Assembly: GCA_937871685.1 (NCBI GenBank)
Contig: CALMOL010000518.1
Coordinates: 1 to 9,906, forward strand
Source: an uncultured Verrucomicrobiota bacterium
GTDB taxonomy: Bacteria; Verrucomicrobiota; Verrucomicrobiia; Chthoniobacterales; SZAS-18
Length of the DNA: 9,906 bases
Direction: 5' to 3'
Part shown: in pieces, positions 1 through 6,574 of the stretch
How the letters are laid out: the number at the start of each line of letters is the position of its first letter
How positions within the stretch are numbered: position 1 is the first letter of the stretch
Made by a program: the position numbers and the translations under genes
The notes under the pieces: generated by a model
Database searches by the model: none
Told to the model about the DNA's origin: nothing
The model's input: only the letters and a program-made list of their open reading frames with translations

Positions 1-300
1 GCGCTGCTCGGCCGCGCGGACGAGGCCCGGCGCGAGGGCAAGCTGGCGACGGAGCTTTCGCCGGAGCCAGCGGATGCCCTCGACGGCCCGAAGATCGCCG
101 CGCGCCACGCGCTGATCCTCGCGCAATTGGGCGATGCCGACGCCGCCGTGCCGCTGCTGGCGCGGCTGCTCACGATCCCGAACACCGCGTATCTTTCCGT
201 TCAGGACCTGCGGCTCTCGCCCGAGTGGGATCCTCTGCGCGGCGACCCCGCCTTTCAGCGGCTTGCGGCCGGGCCGGAGCCACGGACGGAATTTCGTTGA
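1..300 (+). CDS. C-terminal fragment of a TPR-repeat protein, probably a Ser/Thr protein kinase or related regulator (5' end outside window)
   Basis: The frame is open from base 1 and ends at TGA 298-300, giving 99 C-terminal residues. What is seen: two helical-hairpin TPR-like segments (around ALLGRADEARREGKLATEL and HALILAQLGDADAAVPLLARLL), then a tail with LRLSPEWDPLRGDPAFQRL. From family knowledge, an 'LRLDPxWDPLRxDPRFQ' ending after TPRs is typical of the C-termini of Ser/Thr protein kinases and TolB/adenylate-cyclase-like regulators in Verrucomicrobiota and Acidobacteriota. The catalytic or DNA-binding N-terminus is not in the window, so the kinase identity is inferred from this tail alone. 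The stop codon directly abuts an ATG at 301, and the sugar epimerase follows 36 nt later on the same strand, so readthrough transcription is possible. A functional link to the glycan genes is not shown. Confidence 0.8.
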   Translation, partial: ALLGRADEARREGKLATELSPEPADALDGPKIAARHALILAQLGDADAAVPLLARLLTIPNTAYLSVQDLRLSPEWDPLRGDPAFQRLAAGPEPRTEFR

Positions 301-336
301 ATGCGGCGCCCGGCCGCGCCTCCTTCGCGGCCCACC

Positions 337-1416
337 ATGCACCTCCTTGTCACCGGCGCCTGCGGCTTCGTCGGCCGCGCGCTGATCCGCGCGCTCCTCG
401 AATCCACCGAAAACCTCCGCGTCACCGGCCTCGACTCGCTCACGCGCGCGGGCTCGGAGGGGAATCGTGCCGCGTTGCGTGCGCTCGGCGTCACGCTCCT
501 CCACGGCGACATCCGGCTCGCTTCCGACGTGGACGCGCTGCCCGCGGCCGACTGGCTGCTCGACTGCGCGGCGAATCCCAGCGTGCTCGCCGGCGTGGCG
601 GATTCGACTTCGTCGCGGCAGGTGGTGGAGCACAACCTCCTCGGCACCGTGAACTTGCTCGAGTGGTGCCGCCGCCATTCCGCCGGCTTCCTGCTCGTGA
701 GCACCAGCCGCGTGTATTCGATCCCTCCGCTGGCGGCGCTGCCGGTCGAGATTTCAGGCGAGGTGCCAGCTTTCCGCCTGCGCGCGGGTTCCGCGTTGCC
801 GCCGGGGGTCTCGGACGCGGGCGTGACGGAGGAGTTCTCGACGGCCGCGCCGGTGTCGCTCTACGGCGCCACGAAGCTCGCCTCCGAGGCGCTGGCGCTC
901 GAATACGGCGCGTCCTTCGGCCTGCCGGTGCGCGTGAACCGATGCGGCGTGCTCGCCGGCGCGGGCCAGTTCGGCCGGGCCGACCAGGGCATCGTGGCGT
1001 TCTGGATCAACGCGTGGCTGCGCCGCGCCCCGCTGCGCTACCTCGGCTTTGGCGGGACCGGCGCGCAGGTGCGCGACGCCCTCCATCCCCGCGACCTCGC
1101 CGCGCTGCTCGCCCGGCAAATCGCCGCCGGTGCGGATCCGTCGCGGCCTACGCTGGCGAACGTCGGCGGCGGGGCGAGCCATGCCTTCTCGCTGGCGCAG
1201 CTCTCGGCGTGGTGCGCGGGCCGCTTCGGATTCGATCATCCCGTGGCGGCCGACGGCACGCCGCGCCCGCTGGACATCCCGTGGATGCTGATGGACTCCG
1301 CGCGCGCCGCCGCAGCCTGGAGTTGGAAGCCCGCGGTCTCGCTGGGGGAAATCTTCGAGGAAACCGCCGCGCATGCCGAGGCGCATCCCGGCTGGCTGGA
1401 ACTCTCGCGCGGCTGA
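337..1416 (+). CDS. NAD-dependent epimerase/dehydratase (extended SDR, nucleotide-sugar epimerase type)
   Basis: The product is 359 residues, the normal size for an extended short-chain dehydrogenase acting on nucleotide sugars in the cytoplasm. The N-terminus MHLLVTGACGFVG carries the Rossmann glycine motif GxxGxxG, followed by the acidic end of beta-2 (GLDSL), which favours NAD(H). The catalytic YxxxK is in SLYGATKLASE, with the upstream Ser/Thr in LLVSTSRVYS. The layout resembles CDP-tyvelose/CDP-paratose 2-epimerases, but the substrate cannot be read from sequence. An in-frame ATG at 301 abuts the previous stop, but it would add a Pro/Arg-rich leader before the Rossmann fold. ATG 337 begins exactly at beta-1 and has a pyrimidine-rich leader like its neighbours, so it is preferred. 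A GT2 glycosyltransferase starts 58 nt after the stop, pointing to one operon for a modified sugar. Confidence 0.88.
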   Translation: MHLLVTGACGFVGRALIRALLESTENLRVTGLDSLTRAGSEGNRAALRALGVTLLHGDIRLASDVDALPAADWLLDCAANPSVLAGVADSTSSRQVVEHNLLGTVNLLEWCRRHSAGFLLVSTSRVYSIPPLAALPVEISGEVPAFRLRAGSALPPGVSDAGVTEEFSTAAPVSLYGATKLASEALALEYGASFGLPVRVNRCGVLAGAGQFGRADQGIVAFWINAWLRRAPLRYLGFGGTGAQVRDALHPRDLAALLARQIAAGADPSRPTLANVGGGASHAFSLAQLSAWCAGRFGFDHPVAADGTPRPLDIPWMLMDSARAAAAWSWKPAVSLGEIFEETAAHAEAHPGWLELSRG

Positions 1417-1474
1417 AGGCGGCCGGGACTTGCCTTTTGGGCCTTCCGCGAGCATTCCTCCGCCTCCTTTCGCC

Positions 1475-2386
1475 GTGCTTCGCCGTCAAACCGTCCTCGT
1501 CCCCACCCCGTCCGCGCCGCCCCCGCGGCTGCTCTCCGTGGTGATCCCGGCGCGCGACGAGGAAGGCTCCATCGCCGTCACCGTGGAGCACGTCCACGCC
1601 GCGCTGGCCGCGGAGAAGATCGAGCACGAGCTGCTCGTGGTGGACGATGGCTCCACGGATCGCACGCGCCCGATCCTCGACGAGCTGGCCGCGCGCATTC
1701 CCGAGCTGCGGCCCCTTTCCAATCCCGGCCCGCACGGTTTCGGCCGCGCGGTGATCTACGGACTGGACCGCTTTCGCGGTGATGCCGTGGCGGTGATGAT
1801 GGCCGACGAGAGCGACGACGCCGGCGATCTCGTGCGATACTGGCGCCTGATCGAGGAAGGCTGGGACTGCGCGTTCGGCTCGCGCTTCGTGCGCGGCGGC
1901 AAGGTCTTCGACTACCCGCGCCTCAAGCTGTGGGTGAACCGGATCGCGAACCGGTTCGTCGCGATCCTTTTCAACATCCGCCTGAATGACACCACGAATG
2001 CCTTCAAGTGCTACCGCCGCGAGGTGATCGAGGGCTGCCGGCCGCTCCTCGCGCCGCACTTCAACCTCACCGTCGAGCTGCCGCTCAAGGCAATCGTGCG
2101 CGGCTACACCTGGAAGGTCACGCCGATCACCTGGCGCAACCGCAAGACGGGCGTCGCCAAGCTCAAGATGCGCGAGATGGGCTCGCGCTACCTGTTCATC
2201 GTCCTCTACGTGTGGCTGGAGAAATACTTCTCCCGCGGGGACTACCGGCGACCCGTGGCCCAGGCGACGGGGACGATGAAAACGCCGGCGGCCGAGCCGA
2301 CGGCGGCGGAGGAAAGGTCTAAGCTCCAGGCTTCAGGCCTCAAGGAAGTCCCGAAAGGGGAAAGCGAGAAAGCTTTGCCGACTTGA
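1475..2386 (+). CDS. Family 2 glycosyltransferase, dolichol/polyprenyl-phosphate sugar synthase-like
   Basis: The product is 303 residues from GTG 1475. An ATG at 1373 is in frame but lies inside the epimerase and would add a low-complexity leader. GTG 1475 has a CU-rich leader like the other starts here. GT-A signatures: SVVIPARDEE at residues 21-30, VVDDGSTD at 55-62 for nucleotide binding, and MMADESDD at 108-115 as the metal-binding acidic motif, where many relatives have ADxSDDP. FGSRFVRGG and NDTTNAFKCYRREV follow, both characteristic of DPM1-like enzymes that transfer sugar from a nucleotide donor to a polyprenyl phosphate at the inner membrane face. No obvious membrane spans appear; the hydrophobic, aromatic stretch YLFIVLYVWLEKYF may contact the membrane. 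The last ~26 residues (from about 278) are charged, unlike the domain, and lie inside an inverted-repeat element, so the native C-terminus was probably altered by insertion. Donor and acceptor are unknown. Confidence 0.87.
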   Translation: MLRRQTVLVPTPSAPPPRLLSVVIPARDEEGSIAVTVEHVHAALAAEKIEHELLVVDDGSTDRTRPILDELAARIPELRPLSNPGPHGFGRAVIYGLDRFRGDAVAVMMADESDDAGDLVRYWRLIEEGWDCAFGSRFVRGGKVFDYPRLKLWVNRIANRFVAILFNIRLNDTTNAFKCYRREVIEGCRPLLAPHFNLTVELPLKAIVRGYTWKVTPITWRNRKTGVAKLKMREMGSRYLFIVLYVWLEKYFSRGDYRRPVAQATGTMKTPAAEPTAAEERSKLQASGLKEVPKGESEKALPT

Positions 2387-2493
2387 ATCAAATCCTCCCG
2401 AGGCGGTCGCGCGCCCAGCCCGGGCGGCGTTCCGCCTTTCTCCCTGCCCGCCTTCCTTGAAGCTTGATGCTTGAGGCTTAGACCTTTTCTCCG
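2307..2493. repeat. 187-bp element with long imperfect terminal inverted repeats (MITE/REP-like)
   Basis: The arm at 2307-2348 matches the reverse complement of 2452-2493 at 35 of 42 positions. It starts with 12 identical bases (AAAGGTCTAAGC within the arm) and ends with an identical CAAGGAAG block. Four of the seven differences become G-U pairs in RNA, leaving three true mismatches. The 103-nt centre shows weaker continuing similarity (purine-rich AGGGGAAAGCGAG against reverse-complemented AGGGAGAAAGGCGG), so the ancestral repeat was probably longer. The left arm and part of the centre encode the last residues and stop of the glycosyltransferase. The right arm ends at the base before the methyltransferase ATG 2494. 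No coding capacity and no clear target-site duplication were seen. It could be an immobile palindromic repeat family, a non-autonomous transposon remnant, or an mRNA hairpin separating the two genes. Confidence 0.75.
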
Positions 2494-3162
2494 ATGTCCT
2501 CCCTCCCCGAAGAACTGCGCCGCGAATACGCCCTGCGCTTTGGCAAGACCCATGAATACCGCGACGCCGTTTGGCGCGTGCTCACGGCCGAGTTCTTCCA
2601 GCGCTGGATCGCTCCGGATGCGGCGGTGCTCGACCTCGGCTGCGGCTGGGGCGAGTTCATCAACCACATCGGCGCCGGCCGGAAATACGCGATGGACCTG
2701 AACCCGGACGCGCCTGGCCGCCTCGCGCCGGGGATCACCTGCTTCGAGCAGGATTGCACGCAGCCCTGGCCGCTGCCCGATGGTTCGCTCGACGCCGTGT
2801 TCACCTCGAACTTCTTCGAGCACCTTCGCTCAAAGGAAGCCCTGCGCGACACGCTCACGCAGGCGCGCCGCTGCCTGAAGCCCGGCGGCCGGATCATCTG
2901 CCTGGGGCCGAACGTGAAGTTTCTCGCGGGCGAATATTGGGACTTCTGGGACCATTACCTGCCGCTCACCGAGCTGTCGCTGAAGGAGGGCATGGAACTG
3001 CTCGACTTCACCGTGGAGCGATGCGTTCCCCGATTCCTACCCTATACGATGGTGCGCCAGCGGCCAGTGCCGATGGCGCTGGTTCGCCTTTTCCTCAAGC
3101 TCCCGTGGCTGTGGTGGACGGTCGGCAAGCAGTTCCTCGTCGTGGCGCGGGCCGGCGCGTGA
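2494..3162 (+). CDS. Class I SAM-dependent methyltransferase
   Basis: The product is 222 residues, a normal size for a stand-alone class I methyltransferase. SAM-binding motif I is VLDLGCGWG at residues 45-53. The acidic residue after beta-2 is in AMDLNPD (D68), followed by a beta-4 motif LDAVFTSNFFEHL (99-111) and the LKPGGRIICLGPN segment (128-140), an arrangement seen in Methyltransf_11-type small-molecule enzymes. A tryptophan- and leucine-rich C-terminus (LPWLWWTVGKQF) could lie against a membrane or lipid substrate. Position after an epimerase and a GT2 enzyme suggests methylation of a sugar or lipid-linked glycan; this is inferred from context only. The start ATG sits directly after the right arm of an inverted repeat and its leader (CTTTTCTCCG) is pyrimidine-rich without a Shine-Dalgarno. 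Translation may therefore depend on whether that arm is paired. Confidence 0.88.
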   Translation: MSSLPEELRREYALRFGKTHEYRDAVWRVLTAEFFQRWIAPDAAVLDLGCGWGEFINHIGAGRKYAMDLNPDAPGRLAPGITCFEQDCTQPWPLPDGSLDAVFTSNFFEHLRSKEALRDTLTQARRCLKPGGRIICLGPNVKFLAGEYWDFWDHYLPLTELSLKEGMELLDFTVERCVPRFLPYTMVRQRPVPMALVRLFLKLPWLWWTVGKQFLVVARAGA

Positions 3163-3260
3163 GGTGGGGCATCTCGCGCGGCTCCTACCCTCATCCATCC
3201 GCTGACAGAAGGCTCCGAACCAGCGCGGGAATTTTGTGTGGCCCACGCTCTCCCACGAGC

Positions 3261-4094
3261 ATGCGAATCTTCTGTTCTCTCGTTGCGCTGCTTGTCGCCG
3301 GTCACCTCCTCGGCGCGAAGGAAACGCATCCCGAAACCGGCAAGATCCAGTGGAACCGCGATCTTGCCGCCGCGCAGGCCGAAGCCAAGTCCACCGGCCG
3401 GCCGGTGCTTCTTCTCTTCCAGGAAGTCCCGGGCTGCTCCGGCTGCCGCCAATACGGTGCGGAGGTGCTTTCGCACCCCGAGATCGTTCGCGCGGCGGAG
3501 AACGATTTCATTCCCGTGTTCGTCTATAACAATCGGCCCGGTCCCGACGCGGAGATTCTCAAGCGGTTCGGCGAGCCGCCGTGGAACTACCAGGTGATCC
3601 GCTACCTCGGCGCGGACGGCAGGGATCTCATTCCGCGCGAGGACGAGGTGTGGTCGGTAAAGGAAACCGCCGTGCGCATGGCCCGCGCCCTGCGCGCCGC
3701 CGGCCGGCCGGTGCCCGCCTCGCTCTCCGCGCTGGCGGGCGATCATCTCCGGCCCGCGGCCAATCCCTCGCCCGCGACGCTCACCGCGGCCTTTGCCATG
3801 GACTGCTTTTGGGAGGGCGAGGAACGGTTCGCCAAGGTCCGCGGCGTCGTCGCGACCGAGGCCGCCTTCATCGATGGGCGCGAGGTCGTGCGCCTCGCGT
3901 TCGACCCCGCCGTGGTGGCGTGGGCCGACCTCGTGCGCATCGCCGAGGGCTTCGACTGCGCGCACCACGTTTATGCGCCCAACGCCGAGCTAGCCCGCGC
4001 CACGCGCACCAAGCGCGGCGTGAGCGTCTTCGATTCTGCCAAGAGCCGTCGCGCGCCCGAGAGCGACCAGAAGCGCTGGCTGCGGCGCGGATGA
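3261..4094 (+). CDS. Secreted thioredoxin-like protein with MsrA-like C-terminal domain
   Basis: The product is 277 residues from ATG 3261. The same frame stays open upstream to about 2571, but that part overlaps the methyltransferase and is not coding. Residues 1-19 form a short signal peptide (MRIF, hydrophobic core, ending LLGA), so the protein should be exported. Residues 30-145 look thioredoxin-like: RPVLLLFQ, then a redox motif C59-S-G-C62, later an aromatic segment and the LGADGRDLIP strand. Residues 174-240 resemble methionine sulfoxide reductase A: AMDCFWEGEE aligns with the GCFWxxxE active site (C182, E187), then GVVATEAAFIDG, EVVRLAFDP and a late FDCAHHVY cysteine. The stretch normally between GYxGG and HAEVV is missing, shortening the fold by roughly 20 residues. 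It may be a self-contained periplasmic sulfoxide repair or thiol sensor protein; the MsrA assignment is less sure than the thioredoxin one. Confidence 0.8.
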   Translation: MRIFCSLVALLVAGHLLGAKETHPETGKIQWNRDLAAAQAEAKSTGRPVLLLFQEVPGCSGCRQYGAEVLSHPEIVRAAENDFIPVFVYNNRPGPDAEILKRFGEPPWNYQVIRYLGADGRDLIPREDEVWSVKETAVRMARALRAAGRPVPASLSALAGDHLRPAANPSPATLTAAFAMDCFWEGEERFAKVRGVVATEAAFIDGREVVRLAFDPAVVAWADLVRIAEGFDCAHHVYAPNAELARATRTKRGVSVFDSAKSRRAPESDQKRWLRRG

Positions 4095-4182
4095 GCCTCG
4101 GCCGCGGAACAAATCGGCCGGATTCGACGCGGTGATCGCGAGCCATGCCATTCGCGTGGTCCGTGCTTCGCGCTCGGGAGCG

Positions 4183-4224
4183 GCCAAGCGCCGAATTTTC
4201 TCCTCGCCAAGGCGAGGCTTGGCG
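4183..4224. other. Overlapping, mutually exclusive hairpins in the zwf leader
   Basis: Two hairpins share bases. CCTCGCC (4202-4208) pairs with GGCGAGG (4211-4217) across AA. Alternatively CGCCAAG (4205-4211) pairs with CTTGGCG (4218-4224) around a 6-nt loop. A second GCCAAG copy at 4183-4188 could also pair with CTTGGC. The structure ends 35 nt before the zwf ATG. No T-tract follows, so it is not an obvious terminator. It might be an alternative-structure leader, a small palindromic repeat, or chance in GC-rich DNA. No convincing promoter was found between 4095 and 4259. Confidence 0.35.
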
Positions 4225-4259
4225 CGCATAACGGCGGTTCGCCTTCCATCCTCTCCGCC

Positions 4260-5795
4260 ATGTCTGATCCCAATCCTCTCCGCGAGGGCCTCACGGCCCG
4301 GCCGCAGCCCAAGCCCTGCACCGTCGTCATCTTCGGGGCCACGGGTGACCTCACGATGCGCAAGCTTTTGCCGGCGCTCTACAATCTCGCCGCCGACGGC
4401 GACCTGCCGCCCAAGACGCAGATCCTCGGCTTCGCACGCCGGCCCAAGACAGACGAGGAGTGGCGCAAGGAGATGGAAGACGCCGTGCGCAAGTTCTCGC
4501 GCCAGACGGTGAAGGACGAGCTGTGGGCCTCCTTCGGCCAGACCATCGGCTACCATCAGAGCGAGTTCCACGACGACGACGGCTACAAACGACTCGCGGA
4601 GCGCCTCGACCAGATCGACCGCGAGCACGGCACCGGCGGCCGGCGCCTGTTCTACCTGTCCGTCGCGCCGGATCAGTTCGGCATCATCGTCGAGCGGCTC
4701 AAGAAATTCGGCCTGCACGAGGGCAAGGACGGCGGTTGGGCGCGCGTGATCGTGGAGAAGCCCTTCGGCACCGACTCGGCCTCCGCGCACCGGCTCAACG
4801 AGCAGATCGCGGGCACGTTCCCGGAGTCGAGCATCTACCGCATCGACCACTTCCTGGGCAAGGAGACCGCGCAGAACATCATGGTGCTGCGCTTCGCCAA
4901 CGCGATCTTCGAGCCCATCTGGAACTCGCGCTACATCGACAACATCCAGATCACCGCGGGCGAGACGCTCGGCGTGGAGGGCCGCGCCGGCTATTACGAG
5001 ACCAGCGGCGCGCTGCGCGACATGATCCAGAACCACCTGACGCAGCTCCTGTGCCTCGTGGCGATGGAGCCGCCGACGGACCTTTCGGCCGATTCCGTGC
5101 GCGGCGAGAAGGTGAAGGTGCTGCGCTCCCTGCGCCCGATGAAGGACTCCGCCGAGGTCAACGAGAACGTGGTGCGCGGCCAATACGCCGCCGGCGCGAT
5201 CCAGGGCAAGCCGGTGCCGGACTACCGCACCGAAAAGAATGTGAACCCGGAGTCCATGACCGAGACCTTCGTGGCGATGCGCGTCTTCGTGGACAACTGG
5301 CGCTGGGCCGGCGTCCCGTTCTACGTGCGCTCCGGCAAGCGGATGCCGAAGAGCGGCGCGGAGATTGCCATCCAGTTCAAGCGCGCTCCCGGCGTGCTCT
5401 TCAACCGGCAGGACGGCGAGTCATCCGGCAACTCGCTGGTCATCCGCATCCAGCCCGATGAAGGCGTGGCGTTGAAAATGCAGGCCAAGCTGCCCGGCGG
5501 TGCGCTGCGCATCGAGCCGGTGAAGATGGACTTCCAATACGGCTCTTCCTTCGGCCGGCCCTCGCCCGAGGCGTATGAGCGCCTGATCCTCGACGCGATG
5601 GGCGGCGACGCCACGCTGTTCGCCCGGCGCGACGAGGTGGAGGAGGCGTGGAAGTTCGTGGACCCGATCGAAGAGTCCTGGGCCGGCAAGCGCGGCCCCG
5701 CGCCCAAGATGTGCTTCTATCCCTCTGGCTCCGCCGGCCCCGACGAGAGCGACGAACTGCTCGCCCGCGACGGCCGCCAGTGGCGGCGGATGTGA
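4260..5795 (+). CDS. zwf: Glucose-6-phosphate 1-dehydrogenase
   Basis: The product is 511 residues, the full bacterial length. It oxidises glucose-6-phosphate to 6-phosphogluconolactone with NADP+ (or NAD+) reduction, the first step of the oxidative pentose phosphate pathway, in the cytoplasm. The N-terminal dinucleotide motif is FGATGDL at residues 25-31, followed by RKLLPALYNL. The active-site signature RIDHFLGKE is at 194-202, with the substrate lysine K201 and catalytic-region H197. It continues into ETAQNIMVLRFAN and later YVRSGKRMPK, a conserved substrate/cofactor segment. The start ATG has a CU-rich leader (CCATCCTCTCCGCC) and no Shine-Dalgarno. It is apparently monocistronic, with no pgl or gnd beside it. 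Two hairpins follow the stop and the next genes run convergently. Transaldolase, another pentose phosphate enzyme, lies 0.8 kb downstream on the opposite strand. No truncation or missing residue was seen. Confidence 0.97.
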   Translation: MSDPNPLREGLTARPQPKPCTVVIFGATGDLTMRKLLPALYNLAADGDLPPKTQILGFARRPKTDEEWRKEMEDAVRKFSRQTVKDELWASFGQTIGYHQSEFHDDDGYKRLAERLDQIDREHGTGGRRLFYLSVAPDQFGIIVERLKKFGLHEGKDGGWARVIVEKPFGTDSASAHRLNEQIAGTFPESSIYRIDHFLGKETAQNIMVLRFANAIFEPIWNSRYIDNIQITAGETLGVEGRAGYYETSGALRDMIQNHLTQLLCLVAMEPPTDLSADSVRGEKVKVLRSLRPMKDSAEVNENVVRGQYAAGAIQGKPVPDYRTEKNVNPESMTETFVAMRVFVDNWRWAGVPFYVRSGKRMPKSGAEIAIQFKRAPGVLFNRQDGESSGNSLVIRIQPDEGVALKMQAKLPGGALRIEPVKMDFQYGSSFGRPSPEAYERLILDAMGGDATLFARRDEVEEAWKFVDPIEESWAGKRGPAPKMCFYPSGSAGPDESDELLARDGRQWRRM

Positions 5796-5839
5796 CGCCC
5801 GACCTACCGGGCGCACGTTCCCCAAAGAAGAGTGGGGAA
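5796..5839 (+). terminator. Tandem hairpins after zwf, possible terminator
   Basis: Immediately after the stop, CGCCCG (5796-5801) pairs with CGGGCG (5808-5813) around a 6-nt loop. TTCCCC (5818-5823) pairs with GGGGAA (5834-5839) around a 10-nt loop. Neither is followed by a T-run, so intrinsic termination is uncertain. Between two convergent genes they may stabilise the 3' end or act with Rho. Confidence 0.4.
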
Positions 5840-6093
5840 AGGCGGGGGATCGCATGGATAGCGGGGTTGAAGGCGCGCCGCCGGAAAGGGCGCGAGGCCA
5901 GCACGCGGCTTTGGCAGCGCGTTGGCAAGACAATTCGTCGCCGTCCGCCCGAACGCAGGCGCCCGCATGACTTCCGCGGCGCGGCGGGCGCCAGGGAAAT
6001 CGAGGTGGATGGCGCGTTCCCCGGGCCATCCCCCGCGATGGCCACCGCGGCGGGAGTCCCCCAGCGCCGCGCGAAGGTTGCCGTCCCGCGGGA
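5840..6093. other. Convergent intergenic spacer without a recognised gene
   Basis: This stretch separates the 3' ends of zwf and the FKBP gene. Open frames on both strands are rich in Arg, Pro and Ala and lack domain-like composition, so none is called. Small inverted repeats are visible: GGCCAT (6024-6029) with ATGGCC (6038-6043), and the 10-bp palindrome TCCCGCGGGA (6084-6093) directly downstream of the FKBP stop. The latter pair could shape the FKBP 3' end, but no T-tract supports a terminator. Confidence 0.5.
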
Positions 6094-6426
6094 TCAGCCC
6101 ACGCCGAGCAACTCCACCTCGAAGACGAGCGTGGCGTTGGGCGGGATCGCGCCCGGATAGCCGCGCGGGCCGTAGGCGAGGTGCGGTGGGATGGTGAGCT
6201 TGACCTTGTCGCCCACCTTCATCGTGGCTACGCCCTGGTCCCAGCCGGCGATCACCTGCCGCGCGCCGAGGACGAAGGAGAAAGGCTCCCCGCGGTCCAC
6301 GGAGGAGTCGAACTTCTTCCCGTCGGTAAGCCAGCCGGTGTAGTGGACGGAGACTTTCTTGCCGTTCTGCGCGGCGGGGCCGTGGCCTTCGGTGAGCTTT
6401 TCGATTTGGAGTTCGGAGTCAGACAT
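6094..6426 (-). CDS. FKBP-type peptidyl-prolyl cis-trans isomerase
   Basis: The product is 110 residues, a single minimal FKBP domain. It should catalyse cis-trans isomerisation of prolyl bonds. There is no signal peptide, so it is likely cytoplasmic. Matches to the FKBP12 active-site pocket are visible: VHYTGWL (Y29), GKKFDSS (F39, D40), PFSFVLG, QVIAGWDQG (V58, I59, W62), VGDKVKLTIPPHLAYG with its conserved Tyr, and the final strand LVFEVELL. The loop between the beta-strand carrying LAYG and the last strand reads GYPGAIPPNA, as in FKBP12-type proteins. ATG 6426 is preferred; an adjacent in-frame GTG at 6429 would add one residue. It reads away from transaldolase, on the same strand and 148 nt beyond it, but a strong terminator in that gap suggests separate transcription. 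Confidence 0.95.
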   Translation of the reverse strand: MSDSELQIEKLTEGHGPAAQNGKKVSVHYTGWLTDGKKFDSSVDRGEPFSFVLGARQVIAGWDQGVATMKVGDKVKLTIPPHLAYGPRGYPGAIPPNATLVFEVELLGVG

Positions 6427-6431
6427 CACGT

Positions 6432-6460
6432 CTCATCGGCCGGGCGTCGGCACGGGTCAA
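6432..6460 (-). promoter_or_regulatory. Possible promoter of the FKBP gene
   Basis: On the minus strand, TTGACC (complement of 6455-6460) is followed after 17 nt by GATGAG (complement of 6432-6437). The -35 is good and the -10 is weak (3 of 6). Transcription would begin almost at the start codon, giving a leaderless or near-leaderless message, consistent with the missing Shine-Dalgarno. Low certainty. Confidence 0.25.
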
Positions 6461-6510
6461 CCAGTCCCGCCGCCGCGGTCATCCCTTCGACGCGACGCCG
6501 TCGCGGCGGC

Positions 6511-6554
6511 CAAAACGAAAGGCGGCACGCCCGCCCACGCGAGCCGTGCCGCCT
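6511..6554 (-). terminator. Rho-independent terminator of transaldolase
   Basis: On the minus strand, AGGCGGCACG and CGTGCCGCCT form a perfect 10-bp GC-rich stem (genomic 6545-6554 with 6520-6529) around a 15-nt loop. A T-rich TTCGTTTTG tract (complement of 6511-6519) follows. It begins 20 nt after the transaldolase stop. Orientation and T-tract fit termination of that gene before FKBP. Confidence 0.75.
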
Positions 6555-6574
6555 CGTGGTCTTGGAAGGGCCGC

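Noticed and set aside
301..336. ATG 301 as epimerase start, directly touching the previous TGA
   Set aside because: It adds MRRPAAPPSRPT before the Rossmann beta-strand; ATG 337 starts at the conserved N-terminus. Coupled initiation at 301 cannot be fully excluded.
2571..3260. Upstream in-frame extension of the thioredoxin-like gene, which would add 230 residues
   Set aside because: This part overlaps the methyltransferase in another frame and is Arg/Pro/Ala-rich; the signal peptide begins at ATG 3261.
3163..3260. Promoter for the thioredoxin-like gene (CTGACA near 3200)
   Set aside because: No acceptable -10 at 16-19 nt spacing; the nearest AT-rich patch is about 22 nt away.
3990..5183. 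Long open frame (397 codons) on the minus strand opposite zwf
   Set aside because: It mirrors the high-GC codon periodicity of zwf, has His/Ala/Arg/Leu-rich composition without motifs, and zwf is unmistakable on the other strand.
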